From contig JAJIRX010000496.1 in the NCBI GenBank assembly GCA_023853785.1, positions 558,001 through 622,000 of the forward strand: a stretch of DNA of 64,000 nt. Reading direction: 5' to 3'. Both the position numbers and the translations under genes were made by a program. Position 1 is the stretch's first letter. Every line of letters starts with the position of its first letter. Positions 39,032 to 50,988 of this stretch are shown here, one piece after another. The notes under the pieces are model-generated. The model was not told where the DNA came from, did not search any database, and saw only the letters and a program-made list of their open reading frames with translations. This stretch comes from Psilocybe azurescens (taxonomy: Eukaryota; Basidiomycota; Agaricomycetes; Agaricales; Agrocybaceae).

Positions 39032-39870
39032 CTATGCTTCGACTTTAGCCTGAGTCTTCATCTTAAAATAATCCTCATGCAGTCCACACTCCGTCTTCTC
39101 CTTCCCTGCCCAGCGTCCCGCTCTCTCATCCTGGCCCTCCGCGACTTTACTCGTGCTGTGCCAATCACCGACGCTGCGGTACCCCTGATCAAGCAGCTTG
39201 TTCCGCGGGACGTTATTTTCCTTGATGTACCATTCCACTAGGGAGAAGTTCCAGGCGAAGAGTGGGTTGAGTTTAAGTAGACCTGTAGAGTCGACTTCTA
39301 AGGGCTGGAGAGAGGCTCGGGCAGCACCTTGCGATGCGCGCCTGCCTGTGATAACAGATTGGACGTTGAAAGCTTCGTATGCTCTACGCGCTGGTTCAAC
39401 CTAATTTTCCAAAGTTTAGGGAATACAATGGTGTGAATATTTAAATCACTTGCCTTGACCAGATAGTCGTAATTGGCCTCATCCGTTTCCCACAATTTGG
39501 TACCGTATGTCTCTTCAAAGTCCTTCACTGTCTCGCAGTCTTTAGGCTTGAAGACATGCACTGGAACACCGTATCGTTTCTTGACTTCCTCCACCAGTTC
39601 ATAAGTCTCGGAGAAGTGGTATAACGTGTCCAGAAAGATTAAAGGCGGCGGCGATGATATCAGTTTCGACAGCATATCGATCGCAACAAGTCCTGTGAGG
39701 CCGAAGGCCGTGGTCTGATATAGATTAGGCAGGTATTCGATTCCCCATTTTAGAATCTCTTCAGGTGTCAACGAAGAAAGATACACGTTGATTTTGGAGA
39801 GATCGGAAGAGCTCAGAGGAAGTTGGAGAGGTTTTGAGAATTCGGAAAGTTGCTGTGATGTTGACGACAT
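39032..39870 (-). CDS. MET16: Phosphoadenylyl-sulfate (PAPS) reductase
   Basis: Two exons on the reverse strand, 39870-39454 and 39400-39032, give 261 aa. The enzyme reduces PAPS to sulfite with thioredoxin in cytosolic sulfate assimilation for cysteine and methionine synthesis. Evidence: TTAFGLTGLVAIDML (in the PP-loop region), FLDTLYHFSETYELV, VITGRRASQGA, LLKLNPLFAWN, and the catalytic cysteine motif ECGLH near the C-terminus. Length matches the family. The single intron begins with GC, not GT (coding strand AAG|GCAAGT ... ATTAG|GTT); the only nearby GT alternative leads to a stop at once. A GC-AG intron with otherwise perfect donor consensus is credible. Confidence 0.93.
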
Positions 39871-41278
39871 TGTTAGGTGGATTTAATTGAAAATCGGAAG
39901 ATGGTGCAATTTCTTTGAATAATGGGGAATGAAGATGGGGTATAAGAGGTAGATGTCATCTTTACTTGGTTTTTCATGTCCATAAACTTTGAAGGACGCT
40001 GATTCAGATCATCATCAAGAACGATGGTGTCAATCTGAGCAATGAGCAATAAATCACGTGGTATTGTTTATAGCCGCTGAGATTTGTCGCGACGCGAAGT
40101 TGTGTTTTTTTTTTTTTTTTTTTTTGATTTCTACCTCTCTCAACCTTTGGCAATCAATCGAGGATAAACTGCATTTTTGTGCAAGAGATTGTGCAAGAGA
40201 TTGTCTCCCAGCCTGAGACTCGCTCACTGCCTGAAAATTGAGGAGAATATTGCGAATGGTTCTTGGATAACCAGTGGGGTTTGGATGACAACAAAGGCCT
40301 TCTTCTACTAAAGATGCGGAAAGTAGAAGAATGAGAAGAACAGCTACAACGCGCTATGGCTACTATATCTGTGGATCGTCGTTTCTCGCATGGCTCGGAA
40401 ATCGTACGACAGTACAAGTCAGAGGCCTGGTCGAAGGAAAAGGATTGACGCCGTGGTGTTCTGTGGTCTGATACTGTGCATGCGCTTGCCGCTCCATGGG
40501 TGAGACCTTGGGCCGACTCCGATGTGAGCAATGATACGTGGAGCGTGAATTATCATATAACTGGATTCATTGAGCATTGTGAAACCAGGCACTTGGCCTG
40601 TGTGTTCACATCGAAGTCAACTTTGTTCAAGCAGGTTGCAAGCTTCGGCGAAAGGGAGAGCCGTTCTTGGTCATTCATGCACCCTATTTTGTTTGTTAGG
40701 TAGGAATTGCGTTAGTGCCATATTGAGCTTCCTGAATCCTTTCCTTTATTTTTCGAGTTCTTAAGCCGGCGCCAGTAAGCCGCATCTGGATCACTGACAA
40801 CCCCACTTATGCGAAATTCTAATTAATCTAGTTATATTTAGCCTTGTATCTTATCTTACCACCATACAATAAGTACAACACTCTTTGTCTCTCAACGTAC
40901 TAGAAGTCGACCGAGAATGGCCCAGAAACTACCTGGTATGTGAGTAACCGGACACCCGTGTGCAGCAGCAAATCAGGGGTGCCGTATTATTTCCGCAAGA
41001 CTGGGAGCTACAAAATGCTCAACTGACTGGTTATTACATTTTTATCGCCCCTATTGTACCCTATTGTACCCTTTCTGCATGCTGAGAGCCTGAGGCGTTT
41101 CTCTCAGGAGTCAGCTCGTCAGGCAGGTTTACCCCACATTTCCAACCTAATAGTACCCGGATCCGGAATTGATCATGTAACGCCCCAGCATTTTTGTTTG
41201 CATTTTTAGCTCCTCTACCGTCATCCTCCTGGTCTCTGGTGTCGTCCTCTGGTGCCTTCTCTTAGATCCGCCAGTGCT
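39871..41278. other. Intergenic interval with a long T-run
   Basis: Holds the divergent promoters of MET16 and the TMEM135-like gene and a homopolymer of about 22 T near 40107-40128. Open frames at 40154-40531 (reverse) and 40476-40764 (forward) show no family features. A forward phrase with ISVDRRFSHGSEIVRQYKSE near 40370-40430 could be a gene relic but has stops around it. Confidence 0.4.
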
Positions 41279-43641
41279 ATGCCGGACTCAAAGGCCACCA
41301 GCATCCCAATTTTCAGGATCGACTCCGTCCCTGGCTCGGAAGGGAGCAACAGTCGACACGGGACGGGTAGCATAACACCGGCAAGCATGCCTCCAACGCC
41401 AGGCGAGAGGTCCGACGACGAGGGCTTCCAGTTCACCCCGAAACGAGCTATGGCGTCGTTTGAGAATTTGGTCGCCATGGCCAATCATCAGGAGCGGCTG
41501 AAGGAGGCTAGAAAGATGGTCTGGAGGGATAGAGGCCAGCCGGTGGTGGAGCTGGATAATTTGGAAGCATGCTTAGCCCACGCAATGTCGGGAGGCATCA
41601 GTGAGTGGCCATTCTGTGAATTCAAGGATGAGGATCCTCAATCCACTGATTCCGGAGCGTAGGGTCTGCAACTCTGGCATTCAATATCCGAGCGTTGCTC
41701 AACTTGGTGCTAGCACTCATTCGCATTCATCGCGTACCACGGTAACAAATGATTTCTGCAAGCAAGACGATATATATCCTTAACATTATGAATGGATTCA
41801 TAGGGATTATCGTATTGCAATGATACGGCAAGCCGTATTCGGGACTGATACTTGGAGGTTCGCCGCTATGCTCGGTATGCCTGTCTATTTGTATCTCTGT
41901 AAAGATCATGATCCTTATTTCCTTCCCGGGACATCTAGGCTCTTTCACTTCGTTGTACAAGTTCCTCATCAATGCCTTACCCATCCTCATTCCTTCCATC
42001 AATCCCAAGCAATCAAGCAATGGCTCTGCTCTAGATGACGAAGACCACGAGCTCGATGTAGAGGCCCAGACTACTCTGGAAATCCCTCTAGAAAAGAGAA
42101 AGGGGCGCCTGTCGCTGACAAAACGCGCGCAAATAATGTTGATCCGGAAGCAGACACGCAGATGGCATGCTGCCCTTGCCGGAGCTATAGCGGGTGGTCT
42201 TGCGATCATGTGGGAGACAAGAAGTAGAAGAGCAGTCATTGCTCAGCAGCTGTTCGTGCGGTAGGTGTTTTTGCCTGCCTGATTCTCAGACCATTGATTT
42301 TTTGCATTTTAGTGGTTTACAGGGGAGTTATAACGCGTTCACCACAAAGAGAGGTCTGCGTGTTCCCAATGGCGATGTTCTCGTATTTTCGCTTGCGTAC
42401 GTATTCCTATGTCATGCTCTTTCTTCTGTGCAGAGCCTGACGTTTCTGTTATAGGTGTGGACAGATTGTCTATGCGTTTTTATTGAGACCTGATACTTTA
42501 CCTCGGTCGTATAGAAGTTGGTGCGCTAGTGACGTCACCCCGATCCTGTTCTCCGCCTAACGTAGCTTCCAAAATTACAACAGGATAAGCCAAGCGTCAA
42601 AGGTTCCTGCAGAGTGTATCCGCATGAACCACGACATGGTACGCGAGGGTGTCTTTGACATCAAAGATCTCGAACAAATAATACGTCGACCTGTGAGTGT
42701 TCAGTACCGCAATCATTACTATACCCGCCAAACTAAATAAGTTATTCAGGATATCACGGGTGCAAACAAGGAGGATCTTCTATCCCTACGCACTCGATCC
42801 CTCAATCCTCTGTTATCTTCCGACGGGGCGGTCGATTACTTCCCCCGATATGGTCCATGTTCTGCAGTTCATCCTGCGCTATCATCGTGTTCATCGGTAC
42901 CCGTCGACCGATTCTTCGCGGTGTTCAAGTGGATGCTGCCGATTTACGGCGCGCTCCATTTCTTCCCAGCCGTGCTGTTCAAGCGCAAGGCATTCGTACA
43001 AGACCCAGGAAAAGTGCTGTTGAAAGCCACGCTGGGAAGTCTGCGGAGCTCCGCGTTCTTGGGCGCTTTCGTCGCGGTTTACCAAGGTGCGTTGTCACTT
43101 TCTTTTCTTTTCAAGCTTGTATTTCTTCTTGACTTTTTTACTTACTTCCGTTCCAATCCATTCAGCTATCTATTGCTATAAGCACAAAATACATAAATTC
43201 CTGACGCTCCTGCGGAATGGGTGGCTGCCAGTGTCGTTGTTGACTTCACCACTCGCCAAGATCCCGCAGTGGGTCATTGACCTGCTGGTTTCGAAAGGGT
43301 CGTTCTGGTTACCAGGCTTCATCGGCGGGCTGGCATTATTCGTGGAGGAGAAGCGGAGGAGAGGAGAGCTGGCCATGTACGTACTGCCAAAGGGCCTGGA
43401 GAGCGCATGGGTGATGGCCAGGGGCAAAGGGTGGGTGTTCAGGACCGGAAAATGGGGCGAGACGCTGTTGACTGCGCTCGGGATGGCAATGGTTATGGTC
43501 AGCAACTCTATTTTTTACAGTGTCACTATTTCGCTCATCTTAGTGTTCGGACTTCACTTGCAGAGCACATACCAAAATGACCCTCAGCATCTTTCTGGGT
43601 TGGTGCGCAGAGTGATGTATCAGTTCATAGGGCCGAATTGA
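41279..43641 (+). CDS. TMEM135-like peroxisomal/mitochondrial membrane protein
   Basis: Ten exons, all with GT-AG ends, give an intact 599-aa protein: 41279-41600, 41663-41741, 41804-41874, 41939-42260, 42313-42396, 42455-42520, 42584-42692, 42750-43086, 43166-43497 and 43564-43641. Features: a Ser/Pro-rich soluble N-terminus, the helix TLAFNIRALLNLVLALIRI, IRQAVFGTDTWRFAAMLGSF, the helix ALAGAIAGGLAIMWETRSRR, VLVFSLACGQIVYAFLLRPDTLP, a soluble part (VREGVFDIKDLEQIIRR), VFKWMLPIYGALHFFPAVL, and the helix FLGAFVAVYQAIYCYKHKI, ending FIGPN. The ordered motif set is that of fungal TMEM135/Tim17-like family proteins. Animal TMEM135 affects peroxisome and mitochondrial dynamics; the fungal role is not established. 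Confidence 0.85.
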
Positions 43642-44141
43642 ATGGACGATGACTGAATTCTCCCTTGCTTGGTGCTTGGGCCATACGCCAGACACGAAAT
43701 GTGCCACTTCTAGGCGTGTATACGACTTGGTGATGTGCCCATCATTATCATAGGTCTCAATTGGAGAAAGGGAAAGGCAAGGAGTTGTAAACGTGAACGC
43801 GGCTTGGAAAGGAGAGGAAAACGTGGGGTTTTATTTTTTTTACTCCGGAATATTGTAATGGAGATGTAGTAATACTCGTGGTGCCCAAAGATGAGGGAGA
43901 CTGTACGAAAGATGTACTCTTGGATTCCGTTGCAGTTGTCCATCTTCGTGGTTTGTAGGGGTGCTTTGCATAGATTAGATTAGATTGGCCGATCTGAGAT
44001 GGCTTAATTTCATGGCTGCCAGCGTCCAAGCAAAGGCGTACCTTATTTGTAACGATCACAGCGGATTGCTTTTCTATCTCCCTGCAGACGTCTACGACAC
44101 AATCGTATCTTGAATAAAGACCAACTCTAGAACGTAAAAAA
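43642..44141. other. Intergenic interval
   Basis: 3' flank of the TMEM135-like gene and promoter region of DENR. Only short overlapping reverse frames without content. Confidence 0.35.
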
Positions 44142-45133
44142 ATGGGAAAGAAACGAGCACAGTCGCCACCCCGATCAGCAGCACCTCCAGCTGAGGGCGA
44201 AGCGGGATCTTCGTCGCAGCAGCCCGTGGAACCTCCAAAAGAACCGACGCCTCCGTTAGAAGTCTTCTATTGCGCTAGTAAGTATTCTACATTATGATAT
44301 CTGACTGTGCGATGATGTGGGTTGACACACTCTCGAGAGAGTCGCCGTCTTTGCCTTCGTTTCATTTTCGCCTTTTCTCAGGCGATGACTTTGCCTCTTT
44401 TCTCGTCATTCTAGTCCTCATCGCCGTTGAATCTGATCTACTCATCTCATTCCAGTCTGTTCTTTCCCTCTGGAGTACTGTGAATTTGGATCAAGTCTTA
44501 CTCGATGCAAGGAATGGTTGAAGGAGGAGCGTGAAGATCTATTCAACAAATACTACTCCGAGGGTGCGTATCCCAGTTGCATTGACAATCGATGACTCTA
44601 AGACTTGTCAACTATCAGAAGCTCTGCAAGCCAAGATCGGCACACTCAGTCTGGAAGCACAGACCAAACTCGAAAAAGACACGGCAAAGAAAGAGGCCAA
44701 GGCTGAAGCGAAGGCCGACGCTGCGTTGAAGAAGAAGATGGCATCACAAGTATGTTTGACACTTTTATCTCTTAACTCGCTTCCCCACAGTTCGTTGTCC
44801 GCACTATATTGTACAAAAGTACTCATGGTTCTGCAAACTCTCTAGGTCACGATCCGACGGATCGAGCGCACGAAACGCAAACATGTCACTGCCATCCATG
44901 GTCTCGAGGCTTTCTCAATCGACTTGAAGAAGGCGGCCAAACAGCTCGCAGGCCGCTTTGCGACAGGCGCATCGGTGACGAAGAACGCGCAGGGTCTAGA
45001 CGAGATCGTCGTGCAAGGAGATGTGTCCGATGAGATCATGGACATTCTCGAAAAGGGGGAAGGGGTGCTAAAGGGCGTGCCCATAGCCAATGTCGAGATA
45101 GTCGAGGATAAGAAGAAGAAAGCGGATGCCTAG
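44142..45133 (+). CDS. TMA22: Density-regulated protein (DENR / Tma22)
   Basis: Four exons, 44142-44277, 44456-44563, 44619-44749 and 44846-45133, give 220 aa, the normal size. The N-terminal zinc site appears as FYCAICSFPLEYCEFG, then CKEWLKEEREDLF, a Lys/Ala/Glu-rich linker, and a C-terminal SUI1 (eIF1-like) domain (VTIRRIERTKRKHVTAIHGL; FATGASVTKNAQGLDEIVVQ; GDVSDEIMDIL). DENR with its partner MCT-1/Tma20 releases deacylated tRNA from 40S subunits in ribosome recycling and aids reinitiation. The start MGKKRAQSPP follows an A-rich leader. Frame intact. Confidence 0.93.
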
Positions 45134-45741
45134 ACCCGTGTGAGGTCGCTTGCAATTTTTCGTTTTGTGAGTTCTAGCCGCATTATGCACTCCACTGCTT
45201 GATTAAATACTAACTGACATCGTGTTACTAGTGAATGAAAAAGAGGGTGTTAGCTGGATACATGAAATTTGTTGTATTTGGAACTTGAACCGTATTGTTA
45301 AAATACAATGACGAACAGCCCACGTTCGTCAATACTGCCACAGAATCTCGCAGAACTCGCGCTGAGGTAATTTGTTTCGATAATAATCAACAACCCCACC
45401 AAACTCAGAAGTCTTCGTTCTATACGTTCTATACGTCGGCCTCACTCCGCAATTGGTGGATTTTTCGTCACCTTGTTTATAATGGTTCTGGTGTTTCGCC
45501 TAGGGATATAACCGCCGTTTTCTAGGGGCGGAATATCCCATTGAGAGATGGGGTATGTAAGATGAAGTTATGCTTCGATTCATTCTGAGGTCAGGTCTGC
45601 TTCCAAGCATCGAGAAGAGAAGGATGTACAGATGGATATCAAATCTATTATAAAAGTGTCTAATACTTACTTACACCAGCCACAATCGATGATATTACAG
45701 TTTAGAGGGGCAAAGAACTAGAAATACAAGTTACAACGGGA
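45134..45741. other. Convergent 3' interval
   Basis: Spacer between DENR and the F-box gene. No gene or repeat recognised. Confidence 0.35.
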
Positions 45742-47250
45742 CTAAAGCCATGGAGTCCATCCAAATATAATTTCCAATCGCAAACCACCTCGCACCAACC
45801 CTTCTAGTTTTTCCTTTACTCCGGGTGTAGTCATGCGGTAATGGTCATAATGGTCAATGGGCATGCCTCGGATATAGAATGACAGTAGAGACTGAAGTAT
45901 GCGCTCAGTGGCAGCCGATCCACGTCGGATCTGTAGTGTTTCGAACAAGGCCTCGTCAAAACCCTCTTCCAGATGTTGAACGCGTCCACTGAACCGAAAA
46001 TGCTGGAGCCTTGGAAGATAGTATGTATTGGACACATGTACGCGCACCGCGAAAAGATCAAGAAACAAGTGAGAGACGGTATGACTTGAAGGTTTCGTGC
46101 GGATCTCCAGATCTTCCAGGGAGTCGATGTCGCGGAGACAATCAACAATTACAGACTCGCGGTGGATGAAAATGAACTCATTTAGTTTTAGCTGTCTGAG
46201 TTGACAGTTCGCATGCCTAAGGATAACCGGTATAGAGAGAAAATTCAGCTGATCCAAAGGTGAAGCGATTTCCAATGACTGCAGCCTGGCCATGGGTTGC
46301 GTGTAAGTCATTAAACGATAAATATCTTCCCATGGGGAGAAATGGATGGCGAGACTTTCGAGATGACGGAGAACGATGTTGGCAGGCGCCGGTGTTTGTT
46401 GTGTGACAGAGATGTTCGATAAATGCAAGCGACGCAAATTAACAGCATGATGGAGAGCATGAAGGCAATCATTTCCTTCGGTTTTGGCCTGGATAGTGAG
46501 AGACGTGAGTTGGTGCCATGGGATATCGACGTCAGTGAGGTAGTATTCCTTGAGATTGACGTTCTGAAGAAGAGGTGCATATTCCGGGAGAAAGAAATCG
46601 AGTGGCTTCCGTAGTGCCGGCTGGACGTTGAAATCAGTCCAGAGAGGTTGGATTTTGAGGATGCGAAGTTGGGGAAACCGTGGCTCTCCTCTTCTACTTG
46701 TAGTGGCTGTTGCCATGAGCACTTCGAAGGTCGTGTACCATGCTTCAGGAAGGACAAGATCAACAGAAAACCAACGATGGGAAGTGTTTGCAAGAGCCCT
46801 TAAAAGCTCTGTGGGGATTTTACCTGCCCAAGTCTGATTCCACTCATCTTGCAGCGCCAGAGTGATTGTGAGTGGGGATTCATTGGATCGAGCCACCCAT
46901 GTCGAGAATAGAGCGACCTGTTTCTTCAGAGTGAATAAGTACCTTGGTGGTGCAATGGATATGGTTATGTGGCTCCAAATTTTAGGGGTGGATAGAACAA
47001 CAGAACGCCAGTACACGCATACAGCGCCGAGGATGAACGGGGTAGTTCGGACGTGACCCTTCCGGGATTTGCGACCCCTGTGGTTAGCAGAATTGGGTAT
47101 CGTTTCCGCAAGACAAGATACAATGAAGATATCCGATAGGAGCTCCGGAGGGATCGATGAGAAGTCGAAAGTAGGAATTATTGTGCGCTCCGGTTGTAGC
47201 GCTTCTACGCCAACTTGAACATCGGATTCGTTGAGTTGCTCAAGACTCAA
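45742..47250 (-). CDS. F-box protein, agaricomycete type
   Basis: A single uninterrupted 502-codon reading frame. The F-box-like region lies at about residues 30-90: SSIPPELLSDIFIVSCL, then PFILGAVCVYWRSVVLSTP and KIWSHITIS. The rest shows irregular leucine-rich segments (LRILKIQPLW, LQNVNLKEYYL, LRRLHLSNIS, LQSLEIASPL). Such proteins recruit unknown substrates through Skp1 to SCF ligases. The cullin-1 scaffold of that complex is encoded at 8718-11534, but that is coincidence of linkage. Substrate cannot be inferred. The absence of introns contrasts with its neighbours but is common for this family. Confidence 0.85.
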   Translation of the reverse strand: MSLEQLNESDVQVGVEALQPERTIIPTFDFSSIPPELLSDIFIVSCLAETIPNSANHRGRKSRKGHVRTTPFILGAVCVYWRSVVLSTPKIWSHITISIAPPRYLFTLKKQVALFSTWVARSNESPLTITLALQDEWNQTWAGKIPTELLRALANTSHRWFSVDLVLPEAWYTTFEVLMATATTSRRGEPRFPQLRILKIQPLWTDFNVQPALRKPLDFFLPEYAPLLQNVNLKEYYLTDVDIPWHQLTSLTIQAKTEGNDCLHALHHAVNLRRLHLSNISVTQQTPAPANIVLRHLESLAIHFSPWEDIYRLMTYTQPMARLQSLEIASPLDQLNFLSIPVILRHANCQLRQLKLNEFIFIHRESVIVDCLRDIDSLEDLEIRTKPSSHTVSHLFLDLFAVRVHVSNTYYLPRLQHFRFSGRVQHLEEGFDEALFETLQIRRGSAATERILQSLLSFYIRGMPIDHYDHYRMTTPGVKEKLEGLVRGGLRLEIIFGWTPWL

Positions 47251-48360
47251 TGATGAAGTATCGACTACGCTTGTTTGTTTTACCGTCGGTACCCTGTTAA
47301 TCTTCTTCTTTGAGACTTTTTGGACAAGTCTTGAGATCTAGAAATAGTGGCTTTGAATAACTGCCTGACATGTTCGACCACGAGCGCAACTACTCGAGTA
47401 TTTTAAGTTAAGAACGGGTATTCACCTGGCTACCGAATGACACCGGCGGCATCAGCGCTTCAACTAAAAACTTCACGACGGCGACTGATATGGCGTTCAG
47501 CAACTTGCACCTCTGCGGACGGTGAGCTTACGTAGGTCATGCAATATGATGGTTTGAGCCTTTAACTTGACGCGAGTTCGACAGTGCTAGTGGCCGTGTG
47601 AAACTGGTCTGGAGCGCGCCGCCGGGTCAAACACTTGGCCGGTGCCGCACTTCCAAGTTGAAGCCAATCACTCAGCTTTCGGAAAGACCGAAATTCAGAA
47701 ACAAAGGTCGTAAAATACAAGTGTTTTTTTTTATGTCATTTGGGATTTCTGATACTATTTGAGAAGTTAAGAGAATTCTTCATTTTTCTTTCTTTCTTTC
47801 TTCCTTCCTATGGTTTGGTTTATACTCGGTCCTCAACAGTTCCTGCAGCAGAGTTTGACCTCGCGCGGCCACAGCGAGCATGCGCTATAGTCGGATAACG
47901 GGACTCTTTACCCCTTATATCCCTTTGGACCCAACGAAGAAGGGCGAAATTCCTTCCCAATGGCACCTTTTGTGTGCTGGATCATCCTCCGCAACCAAAT
48001 ACTGCACTTAGCCGGTATCTTGGATTCTATATTTCTAAACGCCGTTGTGATTGATAACAACGATCATCCACACTATGTTATTCCATAGTGTATGTACAGG
48101 TCAAGCGTAGAACAATACAACCATTCCACTGGCAGGGATGATTGATTTGATTTAGTTGATCGTTCTAAGTAAGGCTTTTTTTTTAGCGCCCGTTGACAGC
48201 CGTTGACTTCCGCTGACTTGTACTGGCATCCCGAATCTCGCATAAGTCGCTGCACCGAACAGCATTTTATACTCGTGCATTACTTTCCGTCGACGCTATT
48301 TCAGAAACGCAAGGAAAGTCTGCAGTGACCGCGTATAAGACTAGTGGAATGCTTAGCCTA
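47251..48360. other. Intergenic interval before the duplicated region
   Basis: Contains poly-T and CTTT-type simple sequence near 47725-47800. No gene. Left border of the region carrying the cysteine-rich peptide family; similarity to 57990-58265 begins at about 48365. Confidence 0.4.
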
Positions 48361-48620
48361 AACTTAACTTGACGGCTCCTAGCATCCGCAGACGAACCCG
48401 AAAGACAGTCAAAGATACAATATTTCGACGCATTTGTGTTTTTATATGACATACACGACAAGCTGATAGAATTCATTTCAAAAGTTCTTCCTTTGGTTTA
48501 TACTCGAGCCTCTCCCTGTCACACGAGTGTCAAACGCTGGCTAGACTGATTGTAAGCAGACGCATCACAAAAAGTAATTAACCTAGTACACACCTGAATA
48601 GTAGATTGGATTGCTCAATC

Positions 48621-48926
48621 TCAGACCCTGCAGCAGAGGAACTTGTATCCAGTCCAGCAGCACGCGCCGTCGCCACAAGAGCCGCGGTTAGCCTCTTCGT
48701 ATCCATCGGGGCAGGACCCGGCACAGAACGGCGCAGTGCCATCCCAGTAGCAGCCTGGGGTGCCGGGCCATCCTCCCTCAACCTGGTGTCCGGCGGGGGA
48801 GTTGGCGAGAAGGTATTTGAGCGCGCTGCTCTCGCTGTTGGTGTTGGTGGAGACGGCCTTGGTGTCCTCTGCTGGGGCGGCAAAGGCGATGGTGGCGAAG
48901 AGTGCTGCGAGAACAAAAAATTTCAT
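48621..48926 (-). CDS. Secreted cysteine-rich peptide, copy 1
   Basis: Encodes 101 aa. It starts MKFFVLAALFATIAFAAPAE, a clear signal peptide with likely cleavage after the Ala-rich end. A polar linker follows (about residues 20-52, with SESSALKYLLANSPAGH), then a C-terminal domain with 8 cysteines spaced C-x8-C-x3-C-x10-C-x4-CC-x7-CC, containing YWDGTAPFC, GSCPDGY, GSCGDGACCW and LCC. Unlike copies 2 and 3 it ends CCRV. No named domain is recognised with certainty. A secreted defence, signalling or surface peptide is possible, but function is not shown. A TATA box (TATAAAAG, reverse strand) lies at 49042-49049. An upstream ATG at 48977 would add 17 residues before the signal peptide and was rejected. 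Confidence 0.88.
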   Translation of the reverse strand: MKFFVLAALFATIAFAAPAEDTKAVSTNTNSESSALKYLLANSPAGHQVEGGWPGTPGCYWDGTAPFCAGSCPDGYEEANRGSCGDGACCWTGYKFLCCRV

Positions 48927-49041
48927 TGTGAGGTTTTCTGTTGGACTAAGGGTTATTAGCAATGGTATTTTAGTCATGCTAAAGAATTGCTTACAGTGCT
49001 AGACGATGTCTGGACTGAGGAATTGAATTTTCAATCAGCGT

Positions 49042-49049
49042 CTTTTATA
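49042..49049 (-). promoter_or_regulatory. TATA box of peptide gene copy 1
   Basis: TATAAAAG on the reverse strand, in the same relative position as in copies 3 and 5 and followed by the same leader sequence. Confidence 0.7.
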
Positions 49050-50847
49050 TCTTGCGAGTACCAAATATTCGCATACAAGCCCACCAGTGGCTAGCAGGTC
49101 GGCTGGAGTGGAGTTCAGCTTGAAGCAAATTTGAAGATTAGACCGTCATGAGGTCTTGGCCACCTCCCGAATTATCATATTGGCATGAGCTTGTTGCGAA
49201 CTCAAAATGGGTCATGGGGTTCATTCTCATGGTATTCGATGATAAGACCCCCGGGAAATGAATCGAACTTCAGGTTCGTATCTTCATAACGCAGAAAAGA
49301 ACATTCAGGCTGTAAAACCCATCGTAATGAATAGCACTAGAATCTTTCTCTTATTGTTGACAGGCTGACTCACTACTAGATGTGCGTATTTTGCTGTAAT
49401 GCCTGCCTTTTTAAACACTTGAGATGATGATCAGCCAATGATTGAGGAGGAGTAAGAGTGACGCCTCAATACGAGAAGGAGCAGTGTCGGGAGGTCATCC
49501 AAACTCCCGCATACGATCTATAGATTTCTCTGTATTACTTGCAATACGTTCGGTTTGTTAGAGAGAAAAAAACAGCAACAAAGAAATGGAATCCGACTTA
49601 GAGCTGGCTGCTGACTTGTGCTGACCGAGTGCTGACGCCACACCATTGGGATATCGGCGGTCAACGACTCCGATATATTTCTGACTTGAGACGTCAAATT
49701 CATTTCGCGAATTTGACTATGATCCCTCTTCGATTTATCGGTGCTTCTTCAAACTATTATTGCCTTCAAGTGCCTGCCCTATGTTCGGTACGGAGAACCG
49801 TGATGTGATGTCATGACAGGCGCCTATGAGCCGACGGACCAGTTTGGCTGGTACCAGTTGTTGGGTCATATGTAATTATGTTTGGTATTTTCGCATAATT
49901 TTATGGCCCTTAGAAGATCAGTACAGGCTCGAAATAATTCGAATATAAGTACATTAGACTGTTACTTGCACGGTTCCAGAAAATCGGCTTGTTGAGCTTG
50001 AAGCATGCTCAGAAGTAGATCATGACGCTATTTAGATGGTCTTCTTGCATCGAAATTTGCGTCCTCGTAAAACAGATGTACTCAGAGAGAGCATTCAGGC
50101 TGTCATCGCCCGAAAAATTAAAATGGAATGCAACGAGTGAGTATGCAGGACTATAGCCCTTCCTCTTACTTTCCATTGATGGTCTTGATTTTAATTGATG
50201 TCCAGTTTTAGGAGTGCCCGTGGACCTATAATAATAGACACCTCTCACGATCCTGGTTGCCAAAATGACGTAGGAACAATCACATAAGAATACATGGTGG
50301 CTCAAAGAAGCAGCGAACGGTTCAGAAGCTGGGTTGTGGCATGATTTATGTAAATCGAAGGGAATAATAATCAAATTCGCAACGTATCGGGACTGTAGCA
50401 ACTATGCCTTCGAATTAGGATTTCATTCACCGCCAATATCAGCTTCGGCTCGTGTTCTTCAAGTGTTTACATAACAGTGCTCCAATCGTAAGCGATTAGA
50501 ATGCATCATATATGGGTCATTCGTGTATTGAGGCATTCGTAAGAGTTACAGCAGACAAAACACTTCCAGTCGAGAATAACTTACATGAGTACAAGAGACT
50601 GATTCTAGTGCATTTAATGTAATGTAGGTCTGTTTACACTTCTTTCTCGAAGATACAAGTTCGCGGATTTCAAGACATTCGCAACTCGTGCTTGCCTTAA
50701 TATTACGTTGATCTGCCACGGTTTGGGACTGGTTGGTTGTAGAAGGTCCAAAGATAGTATCATGACCTATCTACATGTTTGCTTCGAGCTGAGCTTTACT
50801 GCAGCCAATCTGGTGCACTTGTGCAAAAAAAACTGGTACCATAAAGA

Positions 50848-50855
50848 TATAAAAT
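50848..50855 (+). promoter_or_regulatory. TATA box of peptide gene copy 2
   Basis: TATAAAAT about 140 bp before the ATG at 50989, followed by a leader with a CACT|GTAAGC donor and an acceptor ending CCATAG at about 50971, implying an intron in the 5' untranslated region. Confidence 0.65.
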
Positions 50856-50988
50856 AGATGACTGAAAACACTAGCTCCCTAGTCAAGACATTGTCTAGCA
50901 CTGTAAGCAGCCTCTCACTACCACCACATATCAAGATGAAATTACTCATTGCCCACCCAAATAGACCATAGCATAAACACACGCAACA

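Larger units (their letters stand above)
48420..50785 (-). repeat. Left arm of a 2.4-kb inverted duplication
   Basis: Reverse complement of 51980-54410, nearly identical over most of its length. Matching landmarks: peptide gene 48621-48926 versus 53876-54187, CTAGCAGGTCGGCTGGAGTG at about 49088 versus its complement near 53695, a 130-codon open frame at 50009-50401 versus 52401-52793 differing at one residue, and the inner end near CATGTTTGCTT at 50775 versus AAGCAAACATG at 51985. Confidence 0.9.

Noticed and set aside
40107..40128. Long T-run as the tail of a retrotransposed copy
   Set aside because: No retrogene sequence precedes or follows it in the needed orientation; simple homopolymer.
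48606..48959. Glycine/valine-rich frames opposite the peptide genes (also 50767-51309, 53843-54196, 60425-60835)
   Set aside because: Mirror images of the cysteine-rich genes. They recur only because the genes do, and they lack promoters.
50009..50401. 130-codon open frame, repeated at 52401-52793 with one residue changed
   Set aside because: Identity is explained by the near-identical inverted arms, not by selection on protein. The diverged third copy at 59402-59602 does not keep the frame, and composition is not protein-like.
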